Assembly: GCA_039889245.1 (NCBI GenBank)
Contig: JAZGVH010000002.1
Location: 4,030,001 to 4,094,000, forward strand
Direction: 5' to 3'
Source of the DNA: Dermatophilaceae bacterium Soc4.6
GTDB lineage: Bacteria > Actinomycetota > Actinomycetes > Actinomycetales > Dermatophilaceae
DNA length: 64,000 nucleotides
Below, piece by piece: positions 9,168 to 19,668 of this stretch; position 1 is the first letter of the stretch, and each line of letters opens with the position of its first letter. The notes under the pieces are model-generated. The model saw only the letters and a list, made by a program, of their open reading frames with translations, was not told where the DNA came from and ran no database searches. Made by a program: the position numbers and the translations under genes.

Positions 9168-9629
9168 GTGCCCCTCATCCCCTTCGCCGTCACCGGTCGT
9201 GGCAGCGGCGTCGCCCAGACCGTCTCGGTCGACGGCGCCGACTACACCATCGAGACCGACGCCTACCCGGCCTTCGGTGGGCGCGACGCCCACCCGAGCC
9301 CGCTGGCCTTCGCCCTGGCCTCGCTCTCGTCGTGCAGCCAGGTCACCGCGTCGATCGTCGCCAAGGAGCTCGGGCTCGTGCTCGAGCACGTGTCGTTCCG
9401 GGTCGAGGCCGACTTCAACCCCACGACGATGACCACCGGGGTCCACCGCGAGGGCGAGACGACCTTCCAGAACGTGCGGATCACCGCCGAGGTCGTCACG
9501 CACGCCAGCGACGAGCAGGTCCAGGTGCTCAAGACGGAGACCACCCGGCGCTGCCCGGTGAGCCAGCTCTTCGCCCGGGCCGGCGTGGAGCTGACGAGCG
9601 TGTGGACGCGGCTGGCGCCGGCTGCCTGA
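9168..9629 (+). CDS. OsmC/Ohr-family peroxiredoxin-like protein
   Basis: 153-residue OsmC-family protein. Family members reduce organic hydroperoxides with two conserved cysteines, visible here in ALASLSSCSQ and TTRRCPVSQ. I start at GTG 9168, which has AGGAG 6 nt upstream; a longer frame from 9123 adds an unconserved N-terminus. The RRCPV motif places it nearer the YhfA/OsmC branch than Ohr. It stands alone between the glucosidase and an epimerase gene. Confidence 0.82.
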   Translation: MPLIPFAVTGRGSGVAQTVSVDGADYTIETDAYPAFGGRDAHPSPLAFALASLSSCSQVTASIVAKELGLVLEHVSFRVEADFNPTTMTTGVHREGETTFQNVRITAEVVTHASDEQVQVLKTETTRRCPVSQLFARAGVELTSVWTRLAPAA

Positions 9630-9720
9630 CGGTCGTTGCGGCTGCCCGGCCGCGGGCGAGCGAGCGGGGGATGGTGCAATGGCGAGGACGGCAGCTCGGG
9701 GGCGACCAAGGAGGAACGCG

Positions 9721-10593
9721 ATGGCGCGAGTAGTGGTGACCGGTGGTTCGGGCAAGCTGGGTCGGGCGGTGGTCGCCGACCTCGCGGGTCACGGCCACGA
9801 GGTCGCGCTCTTCGACCGGGCCCGGCCGACGGGCCTGCCGGACGAGGTGCTGGCCCACGTCGACTACCTGCCCGTCGACCTCACCGACTACGGCCAGGTG
9901 CTCGACGCGATGCTCGGCGTCGAGGAGCGGTGGGACGGCGTCGACGCGCTGGTCCACCTCGCCGCCGTGCCGGCGCCCGGGCTGGTGCCCGACCACGCGA
10001 CCTTCACCAACAACATGAATGCCTCCTTCTCGGTCGTGTCGGCCGCCCGTCGGGCCGGGCTGAAGAAGATCGTCTGGGCCTCGAGCGAGACCGTGCTCGG
10101 CCTGCCCTTCGACACCCCACCGCCCTACGTGCCGGTCGACGAGGACTACCCGCCCCGCCCCGAGAGCACCTACTCCCTCACCAAGACGCTCGAGGAGGAG
10201 CTGGCCCGGCAGCTGTGCCGGTGGGACCCCGAGCTGTCCATGATCGGCCTGCGCTTCTCCAACGTCATGGACGTCGAGGACTACGCGCAGTTCCCCTCGT
10301 ACGACACCGATGCGATGACCCGCAAGTGGAACCTCTGGGGCTACATCGACGCCCGCGACGGCGCCCAGGCCGTGCGGCTCAGCCTCGAGCACAGCACCCC
10401 CGGGGCCGAGGTCTTCATCGTCGCCAACGCCGACACCGTCATGAGCCGCTCGAGCGCCTCGCTCGTCGCCGAGGTCTTCCCCGGCGTCGCGGTGCGGCAC
10501 GAGCTGGGTGAGCACGAGACGCTGCTGTCGATCGACAAGGCCCGCCGCGTGCTGGGCTTCGCGCCCCAGCACAGCTGGCGCGACCACGTCTGA
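9721..10593 (+). CDS. NAD(P)-dependent epimerase/dehydratase (extended SDR)
   Basis: 290 residues with an N-terminal Rossmann motif VTGGSGKLGRAVV, a mid-chain active-site Tyr-x3-Lys in TYSLTK (YxxxK), and the SDR substrate region behind it. Family members act on nucleotide sugars or related carbonyl substrates. Start ATG 9721 has AAGGAGGA about 7 nt upstream. The coding sequence ends 6 nt before the GNAT gene, so they are probably an operon. The specific substrate is unknown; resemblance is general to NAD-dependent epimerases rather than to a named GalE. Confidence 0.8.
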   Translation: MARVVVTGGSGKLGRAVVADLAGHGHEVALFDRARPTGLPDEVLAHVDYLPVDLTDYGQVLDAMLGVEERWDGVDALVHLAAVPAPGLVPDHATFTNNMNASFSVVSAARRAGLKKIVWASSETVLGLPFDTPPPYVPVDEDYPPRPESTYSLTKTLEEELARQLCRWDPELSMIGLRFSNVMDVEDYAQFPSYDTDAMTRKWNLWGYIDARDGAQAVRLSLEHSTPGAEVFIVANADTVMSRSSASLVAEVFPGVAVRHELGEHETLLSIDKARRVLGFAPQHSWRDHV

Positions 10594-10599
10594 GGCCGG

Positions 10600-11676
10600 A
10601 TGCCGTTCGAGCAGGAGATGCCCCGCCTGCGCTTGCGCCGCCCCACCGGGCTCGACCTCGAGGCCTACACCGCACTGCACACGGACCCCCGCACGTATGC
10701 GCACGCGCCGGCGTCGATGCCCGACGCCGAGGGCTGCCGGGACCGTCTCGACGCTGACCTGGCGCACTGGGCGGCCTACGGTTTCGGCTACCTCGCGGTC
10801 GAGGACCGGGCCAGCGGCCTCCTGGTCGGCTGGGGTGGGGTCTGCGAAGCCGCCGCCGCCCCTCGCGGCCCGCTCAACCTCTACTACCGCCTTGCGTACG
10901 ACGCCCTCGGGCAGGGCCTCGGGCGCGACCTCGTCTGCGCCGTGGTCGCCGCCGCGGTCGAGGAGCAGCCCGCGCGGCGGGTGCGGGCGCGCATCGGCAG
11001 CCACCACGCCGCGTCGCTGGCGACCGCTCGGGCCGCCGGCCTCGTCGAGGTCGACGTGCCCGCCGACCAGCCGGACGACCAGCCGGACGACCAGCCGGAC
11101 TCGGCGTCGGTGGTGCTCGAGGCCCCGCACCTGACCTCGCTGGCCTCGGTCGACGAGTCGGTGCTCGCTGAGGTGCTCGACCTGTGGGTGCGGGTCAACG
11201 AGGCGGGTGGGGCCGTGGGGTTCTCGGCGGGTGCACCGCGGGCGGCGGTCGCCGATCGCCTCGCGGGCCACGCGGCCCTGCTCGCCGAGGGTCGCGCGGT
11301 GCTCGGTCTGCTGCGGGCGCCCGACGACCGCCTGCTCGGCTCGGCGTTCTGGCAGCGCGGCGCGTGGTCGGGGTTCGCCCACCGGTTGGAGCTGTGGCGG
11401 GTCATGGTCGAGCCCGCCGAGCAGGGTCGGGGGATGGGCGGCCTGCTCCTGTCGGGGATGCACGGCCTGGCCCGCCGGTGGTCGCCGCAGACCCAGCTGT
11501 GGTGCGCCGACTACCGCAGCGGTCGGGGCCTCGGCCGCTTCTACGCGCGGTGGGGCTGGAACGAGGTGGGGCGGCTGCCCTACGGGATCGAGCTGCCAGG
11601 GGGGGAGCGCGGTGACGAGGTGCACCTCGCTCGGCGTCCGCAGGGTGGGTTGCCCGTCGCCGACGGTCGCCCCTGA
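10600..11676 (+). CDS. Tandem GNAT acetyltransferase
   Basis: 358 residues with two GNAT-like halves. The first, RimJ-like half (residues 1-150) contains the acetyl-CoA segment ALGQGLGRDLV. The second (about 190-350) contains AEQGRGMGGLLLSGM, the canonical Q/RxxGxG/A pyrophosphate loop. They are joined by a linker built from three perfect 12-nt repeats (11065-11100) that encode D-Q-P-D units. The acceptor may be a protein N-terminus, an amine or an antibiotic. The gene sits 6 nt after the epimerase. Confidence 0.78.
   Translation: MPFEQEMPRLRLRRPTGLDLEAYTALHTDPRTYAHAPASMPDAEGCRDRLDADLAHWAAYGFGYLAVEDRASGLLVGWGGVCEAAAAPRGPLNLYYRLAYDALGQGLGRDLVCAVVAAAVEEQPARRVRARIGSHHAASLATARAAGLVEVDVPADQPDDQPDDQPDSASVVLEAPHLTSLASVDESVLAEVLDLWVRVNEAGGAVGFSAGAPRAAVADRLAGHAALLAEGRAVLGLLRAPDDRLLGSAFWQRGAWSGFAHRLELWRVMVEPAEQGRGMGGLLLSGMHGLARRWSPQTQLWCADYRSGRGLGRFYARWGWNEVGRLPYGIELPGGERGDEVHLARRPQGGLPVADGRP
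11065..11100 (+). repeat. 12-nt x 3 tandem repeat in the GNAT linker
   Basis: Three identical GACCAGCCGGAC units. They encode a flexible acidic linker between the two acetyltransferase halves. The unit length keeps frame, so copy-number change would alter only linker length. Confidence 0.9.
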
Positions 11677-11752
11677 CCGGTGCTGACCCGCCGGCGCGGG
11701 AGTGGCTGCCCGCGCCCTGTGGAGGGCCGACAGGAGAAGGGGCTGCGCGGCA

Positions 11753-11758
11753 TACGCT
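11753..11758 (+). promoter_or_regulatory. -10 box of the helicase gene
   Basis: TACGCT, 7 nt before GTG 11766; predicts a leaderless transcript and supports that start codon. Confidence 0.45.
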
Positions 11759-11765
11759 GTGCCGT

Positions 11766-14069
<2,304 letters not shown>

Positions 14070-14073
14070 CGGT

Positions 14074-14152
14074 GGTCTCCTCGACCTCCACCTGTCCGCT
14101 TCGTCCGGGCGTCTTCCCGGGGCATACCGGGCGGCCTGGAGTCGAGGAGACC
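14074..14152. repeat. Long intergenic inverted repeat
   Basis: GGTCTCCTCGAC (14074-14085) is perfectly complementary to 14141-14152, with 55 nt between that themselves contain CCGGG-rich pairing and a TCCA/TGGA continuation of the stem. It directly follows the helicase stop and precedes the holA promoter. It may serve as a terminator-like structure or be a dispersed intergenic repeat. There is no T-tract. Confidence 0.6.
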
Positions 14153-14192
14153 AAAGGACCACGACGGCACGGCCGCTGTCGGCGCCACCACC

Positions 14193-14198
14193 TAGGCT
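14193..14198 (+). promoter_or_regulatory. -10 box of holA
   Basis: TAGGCT, 6 nt before GTG 14205; leaderless configuration. Confidence 0.45.
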
Positions 14199-14204
14199 GA
14201 CGAC

Positions 14205-15161
14205 GTGCCGCTGCCAGCCCTGCTCCTCGTCTCCGGTCCGGAGGAGGTCCTCGCCGACCGGGCCGTGACCTCCGTCCTGCACGAGCTGCGTGACACGCTG
14301 CCCGAGCTCGAGGTCATCAGGCTCACCGCGTCGACCTACGAGGCCGGGCAGCTGCTGCTGCACACCAGCCCGTCTCTCTTCGGCGGCGCCAAGGCGGTCG
14401 TGGTCGAGGGGTTCGAGGAGACGACCGACGAGCTGCAGAGCGACCTGCTGGCCTATCTCGCCGCCCCGGCCGACGACGTGACGCTCGTGGTCACCCACCG
14501 CGCGGGCAACCGTGGCAAGAAGGTGCTCGACGCCCTGCGCAAGCAGGGCGCTCGGGTCTTCGAGGCGCCGGCGGTCAAGTCCGACCGAGACAAGGCCGAG
14601 TTCGTCACGCACGAGTTCCGCCGGGCGGGGCGCAAGGTCACGGGCGAGGCCGTCCAGGCCCTCGTGCAGGCGATCGGCAAGGACCTGCGCGAGCTCGCGT
14701 CCGCCTGCAGCCAGCTGGTCGCCGACACCGGCGGCCTGATCGACGAGAGCGTGGTCGAGACCTACCACGGGGGCAAGGTCGAGGCGAGCGGCTTCAAGGT
14801 CGCCGACGCGGCGGTCGGGGGAGACCGCGGTGAGGCGCTGGCCCTGCTGCGGCACGCGATCGCGACGGGGGTCGACCCCGTGCCGATCGTCGCGGTGCTC
14901 GCCTCGCAGCTGCGCCAGCTCGTTCGCGTCGGGTCGGCCGGTCGGGGTAGCTCGGCCAACCTCGCCCGCGAGCTGGGGATGGCGCCCTGGCAGGTCGACC
15001 GGGCGCGGCGCTCGCTGCAGGGATGGGACGGGACCGGTCTGGGGCGCGCCATCCAGGCCGTCGCCGCCGCCGATCTCGAGGTCAAGGGCGGGGGCCGCGA
15101 CCCGGTCTATGCGGTCGAGCGTGCCGTCCTCGCCATCACCGCAGCCCGGGGCAGCCGGTGA
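14205..15161 (+). CDS. holA: DNA polymerase III subunit delta
   Basis: 318-residue clamp-loader delta subunit, which opens the beta sliding clamp. The N-terminal P-loop-like fold lacks a functional Walker A, as is normal for delta. Characteristic segments are LLLVSGPEEVLADRAV, LVVTHRAGNRGKKVLDALRK and, in the collar domain, ELASACSQLV and LASQLRQLVRV. It is followed by rpsT, the usual actinobacterial neighbour. GTG 14205 is chosen because the -10 box sits 6 nt upstream and the first residues match the family. Confidence 0.93.
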   Translation: MPLPALLLVSGPEEVLADRAVTSVLHELRDTLPELEVIRLTASTYEAGQLLLHTSPSLFGGAKAVVVEGFEETTDELQSDLLAYLAAPADDVTLVVTHRAGNRGKKVLDALRKQGARVFEAPAVKSDRDKAEFVTHEFRRAGRKVTGEAVQALVQAIGKDLRELASACSQLVADTGGLIDESVVETYHGGKVEASGFKVADAAVGGDRGEALALLRHAIATGVDPVPIVAVLASQLRQLVRVGSAGRGSSANLARELGMAPWQVDRARRSLQGWDGTGLGRAIQAVAAADLEVKGGGRDPVYAVERAVLAITAARGSR

Positions 15162-15196
15162 GCTCCGAGGTGCGGGCCCGTCGCCCACTCGGCGTT

Positions 15197-15226
15197 TTGG
15201 GGGTCCGGTCTCCTCGCTGGTAGTCT
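15197..15226 (+). promoter_or_regulatory. Putative rpsT promoter
   Basis: TTGGGG (15197-15202), 18-nt spacer, TAGTCT (15221-15226). It predicts a leader of about 100 nt before rpsT, GC-rich and able to fold, in contrast with the leaderless neighbours. Confidence 0.35.
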
Positions 15227-15331
15227 CAGCTCTCGCGTGCGCGCTGGGGTCGTGTGCGCCAGCACGCTTCTGCCGCCTGCTCGGCGGCTCACTCCCTCAG
15301 ACCTTCTTCTCTACGACCAAGGACACTCTTC

Positions 15332-15592
15332 GTGGCAAACATCAAGTCGCAGCTCAAGCGCATCAAGACCAACGAGAAGCGCACCGAGCGCAACAAGGCG
15401 GTCAAGAGCGAGCTCCGCACGTGGGTCCGCAAGTTCCGCGACGCCGCCGACACCGGTGACGCCACTGCGGCGCAGGAAGCCCTCAAGGCTGCCTCCACCA
15501 AGCTCGACAAGGCCGTCTCCAAGGGCGTCATCCACGCCAACCAGGCGGCCAACAAGAAGTCGGCGATGGCCAAGAAGGCCTCTGCTCTCTGA
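15332..15592 (+). CDS. rpsT: 30S ribosomal protein S20
   Basis: 86-residue basic helical protein that binds 16S rRNA early in 30S assembly. The start [16 protein letters not shown] and the conserved [11 protein letters not shown] and [10 protein letters not shown] segments identify S20 clearly. GTG 15332 has AAGGA about 9 nt upstream; a longer in-frame extension to 15254 is not conserved. It is followed by a strong hairpin terminator and converges on the PemK-like gene. Confidence 0.97.
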   Translation: MANIKSQLKRIKTNEKRTERNKAVKSELRTWVRKFRDAADTGDATAAQEALKAASTKLDKAVSKGVIHANQAANKKSAMAKKASAL

Positions 15593-15607
15593 TCTGCGCT
15601 CAGCCGA

Positions 15608-15642
15608 CAGGGCCCGTCACCTCCACGAGGTGACGGGCCCTG
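15608..15642. terminator. Hairpin between rpsT and the PemK-like gene
   Basis: Perfect 16-bp stem (15608-15623 with 15627-15642) and a 3-nt loop, starting 15 nt after the rpsT stop and lying between convergent genes. It is symmetrical and probably serves both directions. On the plus strand it is followed only by a weak CTT stretch. Confidence 0.85.
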
Positions 15643-15680
15643 TGGCCGTCCTTGTCGCGTCCGGGGCCGACCGTCGTGGG

Positions 15681-16253
15681 TCAGGCGGTGCGGCGGATCG
15701 CGTCCGCCACGAGGTCGAACCGCTGCTGGTCGAGCACGGCCCCCTCACGACGGATGGCGTCGGGGTCGACCCGCACGATGCGGTCGGTCCGGGCCTCGCT
15801 CTCACGGCCCCGGCTGTCCCAGGCCCCGGTGCCGACGTCGACCCACTCACGCCCTGACCGGTGCTCGCGCTCGCGCGAGGCGTCGTGGTCGCGGCTGGTG
15901 AGCATCACCCCGAGGAGCCAGTCCCCGTCGAGACCCACGAGCAGCACCGGACGGTCCTTGCCGAGGCTCGGGTCCTCCTCGAAGGGCACCCAGGTCCACA
16001 CCACCTCGCCCGGGTCGGGGAGGCCGTCGGGCTCGGGCGCGTAGTGCATGGCGGGCACCCCGGGGAAGTCGCCCGGGTAGGCGCGCATCGCGAGCGGGCG
16101 TGGTGACCCGCGGTGGTCCTCGTGCGGACCGGACTCGTCGACCCTGCTGCCCCCAGCACTGACCCCCTCGGCGTCGACCGCATCGACCGTCTCAGGGGGA
16201 CGGCTCATCCCCGCCAGCCTGCGACGCATCCGGCTCGCGAAACCCTCGACCAT
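15681..16253 (-). CDS. PemK/MazF-fold growth inhibitor-like protein
   Basis: 190 residues. A disordered, acidic first 55 residues precede a PemK/MazF-like domain (about 56-190) with PDPGEVVWTWVPFEED, GKDRPVLLVG and a ligand-like DWLLGVMLTSRDHD. MazF toxins cut single-stranded RNA using a conserved Arg and Ser/Thr; the Arg in KDRPVLL and the TS pair are present. No antitoxin gene lies next to it, and this actinobacterial group is found as a stand-alone core gene, so it may not be a toxin. ATG 16253 has TACGGT 7 nt upstream. Length is larger than MazF (about 115). Confidence 0.7.
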   Translation of the reverse strand: MVEGFASRMRRRLAGMSRPPETVDAVDAEGVSAGGSRVDESGPHEDHRGSPRPLAMRAYPGDFPGVPAMHYAPEPDGLPDPGEVVWTWVPFEEDPSLGKDRPVLLVGLDGDWLLGVMLTSRDHDASREREHRSGREWVDVGTGAWDSRGRESEARTDRIVRVDPDAIRREGAVLDQQRFDLVADAIRRTA

Positions 16254-16260
16254 GCACGGA

Positions 16261-16266
16261 ACCGTA
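16261..16266 (-). promoter_or_regulatory. -10 box of the PemK-like gene
   Basis: TACGGT on the minus strand, 7 nt before ATG 16253. Confidence 0.4.
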
Positions 16267-16325
16267 TCGTCCGGCGGCCCGTGGCGCCCGCCTCGTCGTG
16301 GACGGTCGCCCCCGGTGACGACGCC

Positions 16326-16331
16326 TAGCAT
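16326..16331 (+). promoter_or_regulatory. -10-like box upstream of the MFS gene
   Basis: TAGCAT, followed at once by the small inverted repeat GAGAC-ACC-GTCTC (16333-16345), a possible repressor site. The MFS start lies about 88 nt downstream. Support is weak. Confidence 0.3.
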
Positions 16332-16418
16332 GGAGACACCGTCTCGGTCAGCGCAGACCCGGCCCCCCTGCTGCCTCCCATCGCACCCCTGTGCACCGAC
16401 CCCCGAGGACCACCACCG

Positions 16419-17648
16419 ATGACCGACACCGTGGCCACGCCTGCCCGGCTGCACCGGCCGGACGCACCGGCGCCCGTCTCGCCGTCCCGCGTGAGACTGG
16501 CCCTGCTCGCGCTCGCCAGCGGCGGGTTCGCCATCGGCACGACCGAGTTCGTCACGATGGGTCTGTTGCCCCAGGTGGCAGCCGGCACCGGCGTCGACAT
16601 CCCCACAGCCGGCCACTACGTGTCGTCGTATGCCGTGGGGGTCGTGGTGGGCGCACCCCTGATCGCGGTGCTCTTCGCCAAGGCCCCCCGCAAGCTCGTG
16701 CTCCTGGGTCTGATGGCCTTCTTCGCGGTCGCCAACTCGGCCTCGGGCTTCGCGCACACCTACGGGCAGCTGATGGGCGCCCGGTTCCTGTCGGGCCTGC
16801 CGCACGGCGCCTTCTTCGGCATCGGCTCGGTCGTCGCCGCCAGCCTCGTGCCCCGGGAGAAGCGCACCCAGGCCGTCGCGATGATGCTGATCGGCCTCGG
16901 GGTGGCCAACGTGCTCGGGGTACCGCTGACGACCGTGCTCGGCCAGTCGCTCGGCTGGCAGACGCCCTACCGGGTCGTCGGCGTCATCGGCGCGCTGACC
17001 ATGGTCGCTGTCGCCCTGTGGATCCCTCGCCAGCCGGCCACCGGAGAGGAGTCGATGCGCGGTGAGCTCAAGGCCCTGACCCGCCTGCAGGTCTGGCTCG
17101 CGCTGCTGCTCGGCACCGTCGGCTTCGGAGGCATGTTCGCCACCTACGCCTACATCACTCCGACGATGACCGAGCTCGCCGGCTTTCCGCTGGGCTTCGT
17201 ACCCGTCATCCTCGGGATCTACGGCGTCGGGCAGGTCGCCGGCATGTGGGTGGCGGGCCGGATCGCCCGATACGGCGTCATGCGGATGATGGTCGTCTCG
17301 ATGGGCCTGATCGCGGTCGCGCTCGCGCTCTTCGGCTACGCTGTCCACGTCAAGGCGCTGGCCATCCTCTTCGCCCTGCTGCTCGGATTCCTGCCCTCGG
17401 TGCTCGTGCCGCTGCTGCAGACCCGCCTGATGGACGTCGCCCGAGACGGCCAGTCGCTGGCGGCCGCCCTCAAATACTCGACCCTCAACATCGCCAACGC
17501 CCTCGGCGCCTGGCTCGGCAGCATCGTGCTGGCCGCCGGTCTGGGCTACGAGTGGCCGAGCCGCATCGGGGCCGGGCTCGCCGTGCTGGGGCTGGGCATC
17601 GCGGGGATCTCGGTGGTCGTCGGGCGACGGAACCCCGACTCGGTCTGA
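16419..17648 (+). CDS. MFS transporter, DHA1/AraJ-like exporter
   Basis: 409 residues with 12 predicted membrane helices in two bundles. GFAIGTTEFVTMGLLPQVA in helix 1 and the cytosolic loop motif RKLVLLG after helix 2 are typical of the AraJ/YdhP sugar-efflux or drug-export branch of DHA1. It is probably an H+-driven exporter of a small molecule. It is divergent from the PemK-like gene, with about 165 nt between. The substrate cannot be predicted. No regulator gene is adjacent. Confidence 0.85.
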   Translation: MTDTVATPARLHRPDAPAPVSPSRVRLALLALASGGFAIGTTEFVTMGLLPQVAAGTGVDIPTAGHYVSSYAVGVVVGAPLIAVLFAKAPRKLVLLGLMAFFAVANSASGFAHTYGQLMGARFLSGLPHGAFFGIGSVVAASLVPREKRTQAVAMMLIGLGVANVLGVPLTTVLGQSLGWQTPYRVVGVIGALTMVAVALWIPRQPATGEESMRGELKALTRLQVWLALLLGTVGFGGMFATYAYITPTMTELAGFPLGFVPVILGIYGVGQVAGMWVAGRIARYGVMRMMVVSMGLIAVALALFGYAVHVKALAILFALLLGFLPSVLVPLLQTRLMDVARDGQSLAAALKYSTLNIANALGAWLGSIVLAAGLGYEWPSRIGAGLAVLGLGIAGISVVVGRRNPDSV

Positions 17649-17651
17649 GCA

Positions 17652-18878
17652 CTACCTCGAGCCCCAGTGCCACGCGGGGGCGGTGAGCAGCCCCTGCCCC
17701 TCGACGCGGGTCTCGCCCAGGTCCTTGGTCAGGTGGACGCCGTGGGCCGCCACCCCTCGCTCGGACGACCCGCCCGAGGTGTCGTCGTCCGGGTCGTCGT
17801 CATCGTCCCGCCGGGGCTCGAGCGCGGCGATCAGCCCCGGGGCGTGCGAGACGACGACGACCTGGGTCGACGCCGACACCTGGCGGATGAGGCGCGCGAG
17901 CGGGGGCAGCAGGTCGGGGTGCAGGCTCGTCTCGGGCTCGTTGAGCACCATGAGGCGTGGCGGTCGAGGGGTGAGCAGGGCGGCCACGAGCAGGAGGTAC
18001 CGCAGGGTGCCGTCGCTGAGCTCGGCCCCACCGAGGCGGCGCAGCATGCCGGGCTGCAGCAGCCCGACGTCGAATCGACCACCCGAGACCATGATGCTCA
18101 GCCGTGCCCCGTCGAAGGCGTCCCCGATGGCGTGGTCGAGGGCCGCAGAGTCGCCGATCTCGTGAATGGTCTGCAGGGCGGCGGCCACGTCGGCGCCCTC
18201 GTGGTCGAGCACGGGCGTGAGCGTGCCCACCTGGGGGGTGCGGGCCGGTGCGTCACGGTCGGTGCGGAAGCCGTCGTAGAACCGCCACGACCGCAGCTCG
18301 TCGCGCACCTCGAGCAGCTCGGGAGTGCGGGACGGGTCGGCCAGCTCGGTGAGCATGCTCTCGTGGGTGCGCAGGTCGCGGGTCAGCTCCACCCAGTCGC
18401 GACCGTCGCGCATCCGCACGAGGGGTCCCTTGCGCTCGACGAGCACGGCTCCCGGGCGGGCGACGGGACCGCTGAAGACGACCTCGCGCTTCACGATCGG
18501 GTCGCGGTCGAAGGCCGATGGCACCGACGGCATCATCTGCGGCAGGCCCAGGTCGACGAGATAGCCGAAGCCGCTCGACGCCGCGAAGCCCAGGCGCAGG
18601 CTGATCGGGCCCTTGCGCACGGTGCCCTCCACGGGATGACCCTCGCGGCGGGTGCCACCGAGCGTTGCGGGCCCGGCCCAGAGCGCCGACTGCAGCCCAC
18701 CCTCGCGGGCCAACGAGCCGATGACCCGACCGGCGCCGCAGTCGGCGAGCAGCCGCAGCGCCCGGTAGAGGCTCGACTTGCCGCTGCCGTTGGCCCCCGT
18801 CACGACATCGAGACCGTGCAGTGGCACGAGGACCTCGCGCAGGGAGCGGTAGCCGCCGACGGCGACGGTGGTGAGCAT
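17652..18878 (-). CDS. AAA-type ATPase, RecF/SMC-like (AAA_21)
   Basis: 408 residues of the ABC-ATPase-like AAA family. The N-terminal strand GYRSLREVLVPL precedes Walker A VTGANGSGKSSLYRAL. Late in the chain come the signature-like LSDGTLRYLLLVAAL, Walker B PRLMVLNEPETSLHPDLL and the H-loop VVVVSHAPGLI. There is no Toprim (OLD) domain. The function of such stand-alone ATPases is unknown; some relatives act in phage defence with a nuclease partner, but none is encoded here. An unusual acidic DDDDDPDDD run lies near residue 365. The gene converges on the MFS gene with a 3-nt gap. Confidence 0.75.
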   Translation of the reverse strand: MLTTVAVGGYRSLREVLVPLHGLDVVTGANGSGKSSLYRALRLLADCGAGRVIGSLAREGGLQSALWAGPATLGGTRREGHPVEGTVRKGPISLRLGFAASSGFGYLVDLGLPQMMPSVPSAFDRDPIVKREVVFSGPVARPGAVLVERKGPLVRMRDGRDWVELTRDLRTHESMLTELADPSRTPELLEVRDELRSWRFYDGFRTDRDAPARTPQVGTLTPVLDHEGADVAAALQTIHEIGDSAALDHAIGDAFDGARLSIMVSGGRFDVGLLQPGMLRRLGGAELSDGTLRYLLLVAALLTPRPPRLMVLNEPETSLHPDLLPPLARLIRQVSASTQVVVVSHAPGLIAALEPRRDDDDDPDDDTSGGSSERGVAAHGVHLTKDLGETRVEGQGLLTAPAWHWGSR

Positions 18879-18885
18879 GCGCTCG

Positions 18886-18891
18886 ACGCTA
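18886..18891 (-). promoter_or_regulatory. -10 box of the AAA ATPase gene
   Basis: TAGCGT on the minus strand, 7 nt before ATG 18878. Confidence 0.4.
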
Positions 18892-18960
18892 GCGCCGAGG
18901 GGTGACAGCCCCCGGGAGGAGGCGGGCGGGGCTTCATACGGGAGGGAGGGGTGAACACTC

Positions 18961-18989
18961 TTGTTCGTGAGCGAACAGCAGCGTACGGT
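18961..18989 (+). promoter_or_regulatory. TetR-P450 promoter with embedded operator
   Basis: TTGTTC (18961-18966), exactly 17 nt, then TACGGT (18984-18989), 7 nt before GTG 18997. The perfect palindrome TGTTCGTGAGCGAACA (18962-18977) overlaps the -35 and spacer, so a bound TetR dimer would block the polymerase. Autoregulation is inferred from this geometry. Confidence 0.6.
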
Positions 18990-18996
18990 TCTGCCC

Positions 18997-19668
18997 GTGA
19001 CGGCAGCCTGGCCCGACCCGCCCGAGCTCGTGGACGACCCTGAGCGAGCCCGCCAGGCGGCCCTCCTCGACGTGGCCGTGAGCTACCTCGTCGCGCACCC
19101 GCGGGCGTCGCTCGCCCAGATCGCGGCCGCCGCGGACATCGGTCGCACGACGCTCTTCAAGCTCTTCGCGACCCGGGACGAGCTCGAGCAGGCGGTCGCG
19201 CTGCGCGCGATGACGGTCTGTCAGGCGGCGGTCGACACGGCCCGGCGCACCGCGCGCGACGACGGCGACACCGACGGGGGACTGCGGGCGCTGGTCACGG
19301 CCCTGCTGCCGGTCGGACCCCAGCTCAACTTCGTCTGGCGCACGCGCAGCCCCGACGTCGACGACGACGTCAGCCGCGCCCAGGAGGCCCTCTGGCACTC
19401 GCTGGGTGACGCCCTCGGCGCCGCCCGGCGTGCGGGCGTGCTGCGCGAGGTGTCGACCTGGTGGCTCGAGCAGGTGCTGCTCGCCACGGTCTACATCGCC
19501 TGGGAGTCGGTGCAGGGCGGGCGCCTGGCCCGGCTCGACGCGACCGACCTCGTGCTCGACACCCTTTTCACCGGGATCGGTGGGGCCGCCGGCCCGCACC
19601 CCGCCGGCGCCACCCTCGCCTCGATCCCCGCCCCCCCGCTGCCGTTCCCCGACAGGAGATCCCGATGA
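18997..19668 (+). CDS. TetR/AcrR-family transcriptional regulator
   Basis: About 223 residues. An HTH domain is visible in the first 65 residues (SLAQIAAAADIGRTTLFKLFATRDELEQAV), with a helical ligand domain after it. I start at GTG 18997 because the predicted promoter and a 16-bp palindrome occupy the region that longer in-frame starts (18961 or 18967) would have to translate. Its stop codon overlaps the P450 start (ATGA), so the two are co-transcribed, and the regulator very likely controls the P450 and itself. The ligand is unknown. Confidence 0.85.
   Translation: MTAAWPDPPELVDDPERARQAALLDVAVSYLVAHPRASLAQIAAAADIGRTTLFKLFATRDELEQAVALRAMTVCQAAVDTARRTARDDGDTDGGLRALVTALLPVGPQLNFVWRTRSPDVDDDVSRAQEALWHSLGDALGAARRAGVLREVSTWWLEQVLLATVYIAWESVQGGRLARLDATDLVLDTLFTGIGGAAGPHPAGATLASIPAPPLPFPDRRSR

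Noticed and set aside
17652-18878. AAA ATPase as an OLD-type anti-phage nuclease.
   Set aside because: The protein has no Toprim nuclease domain and no adjacent helicase or nuclease gene.
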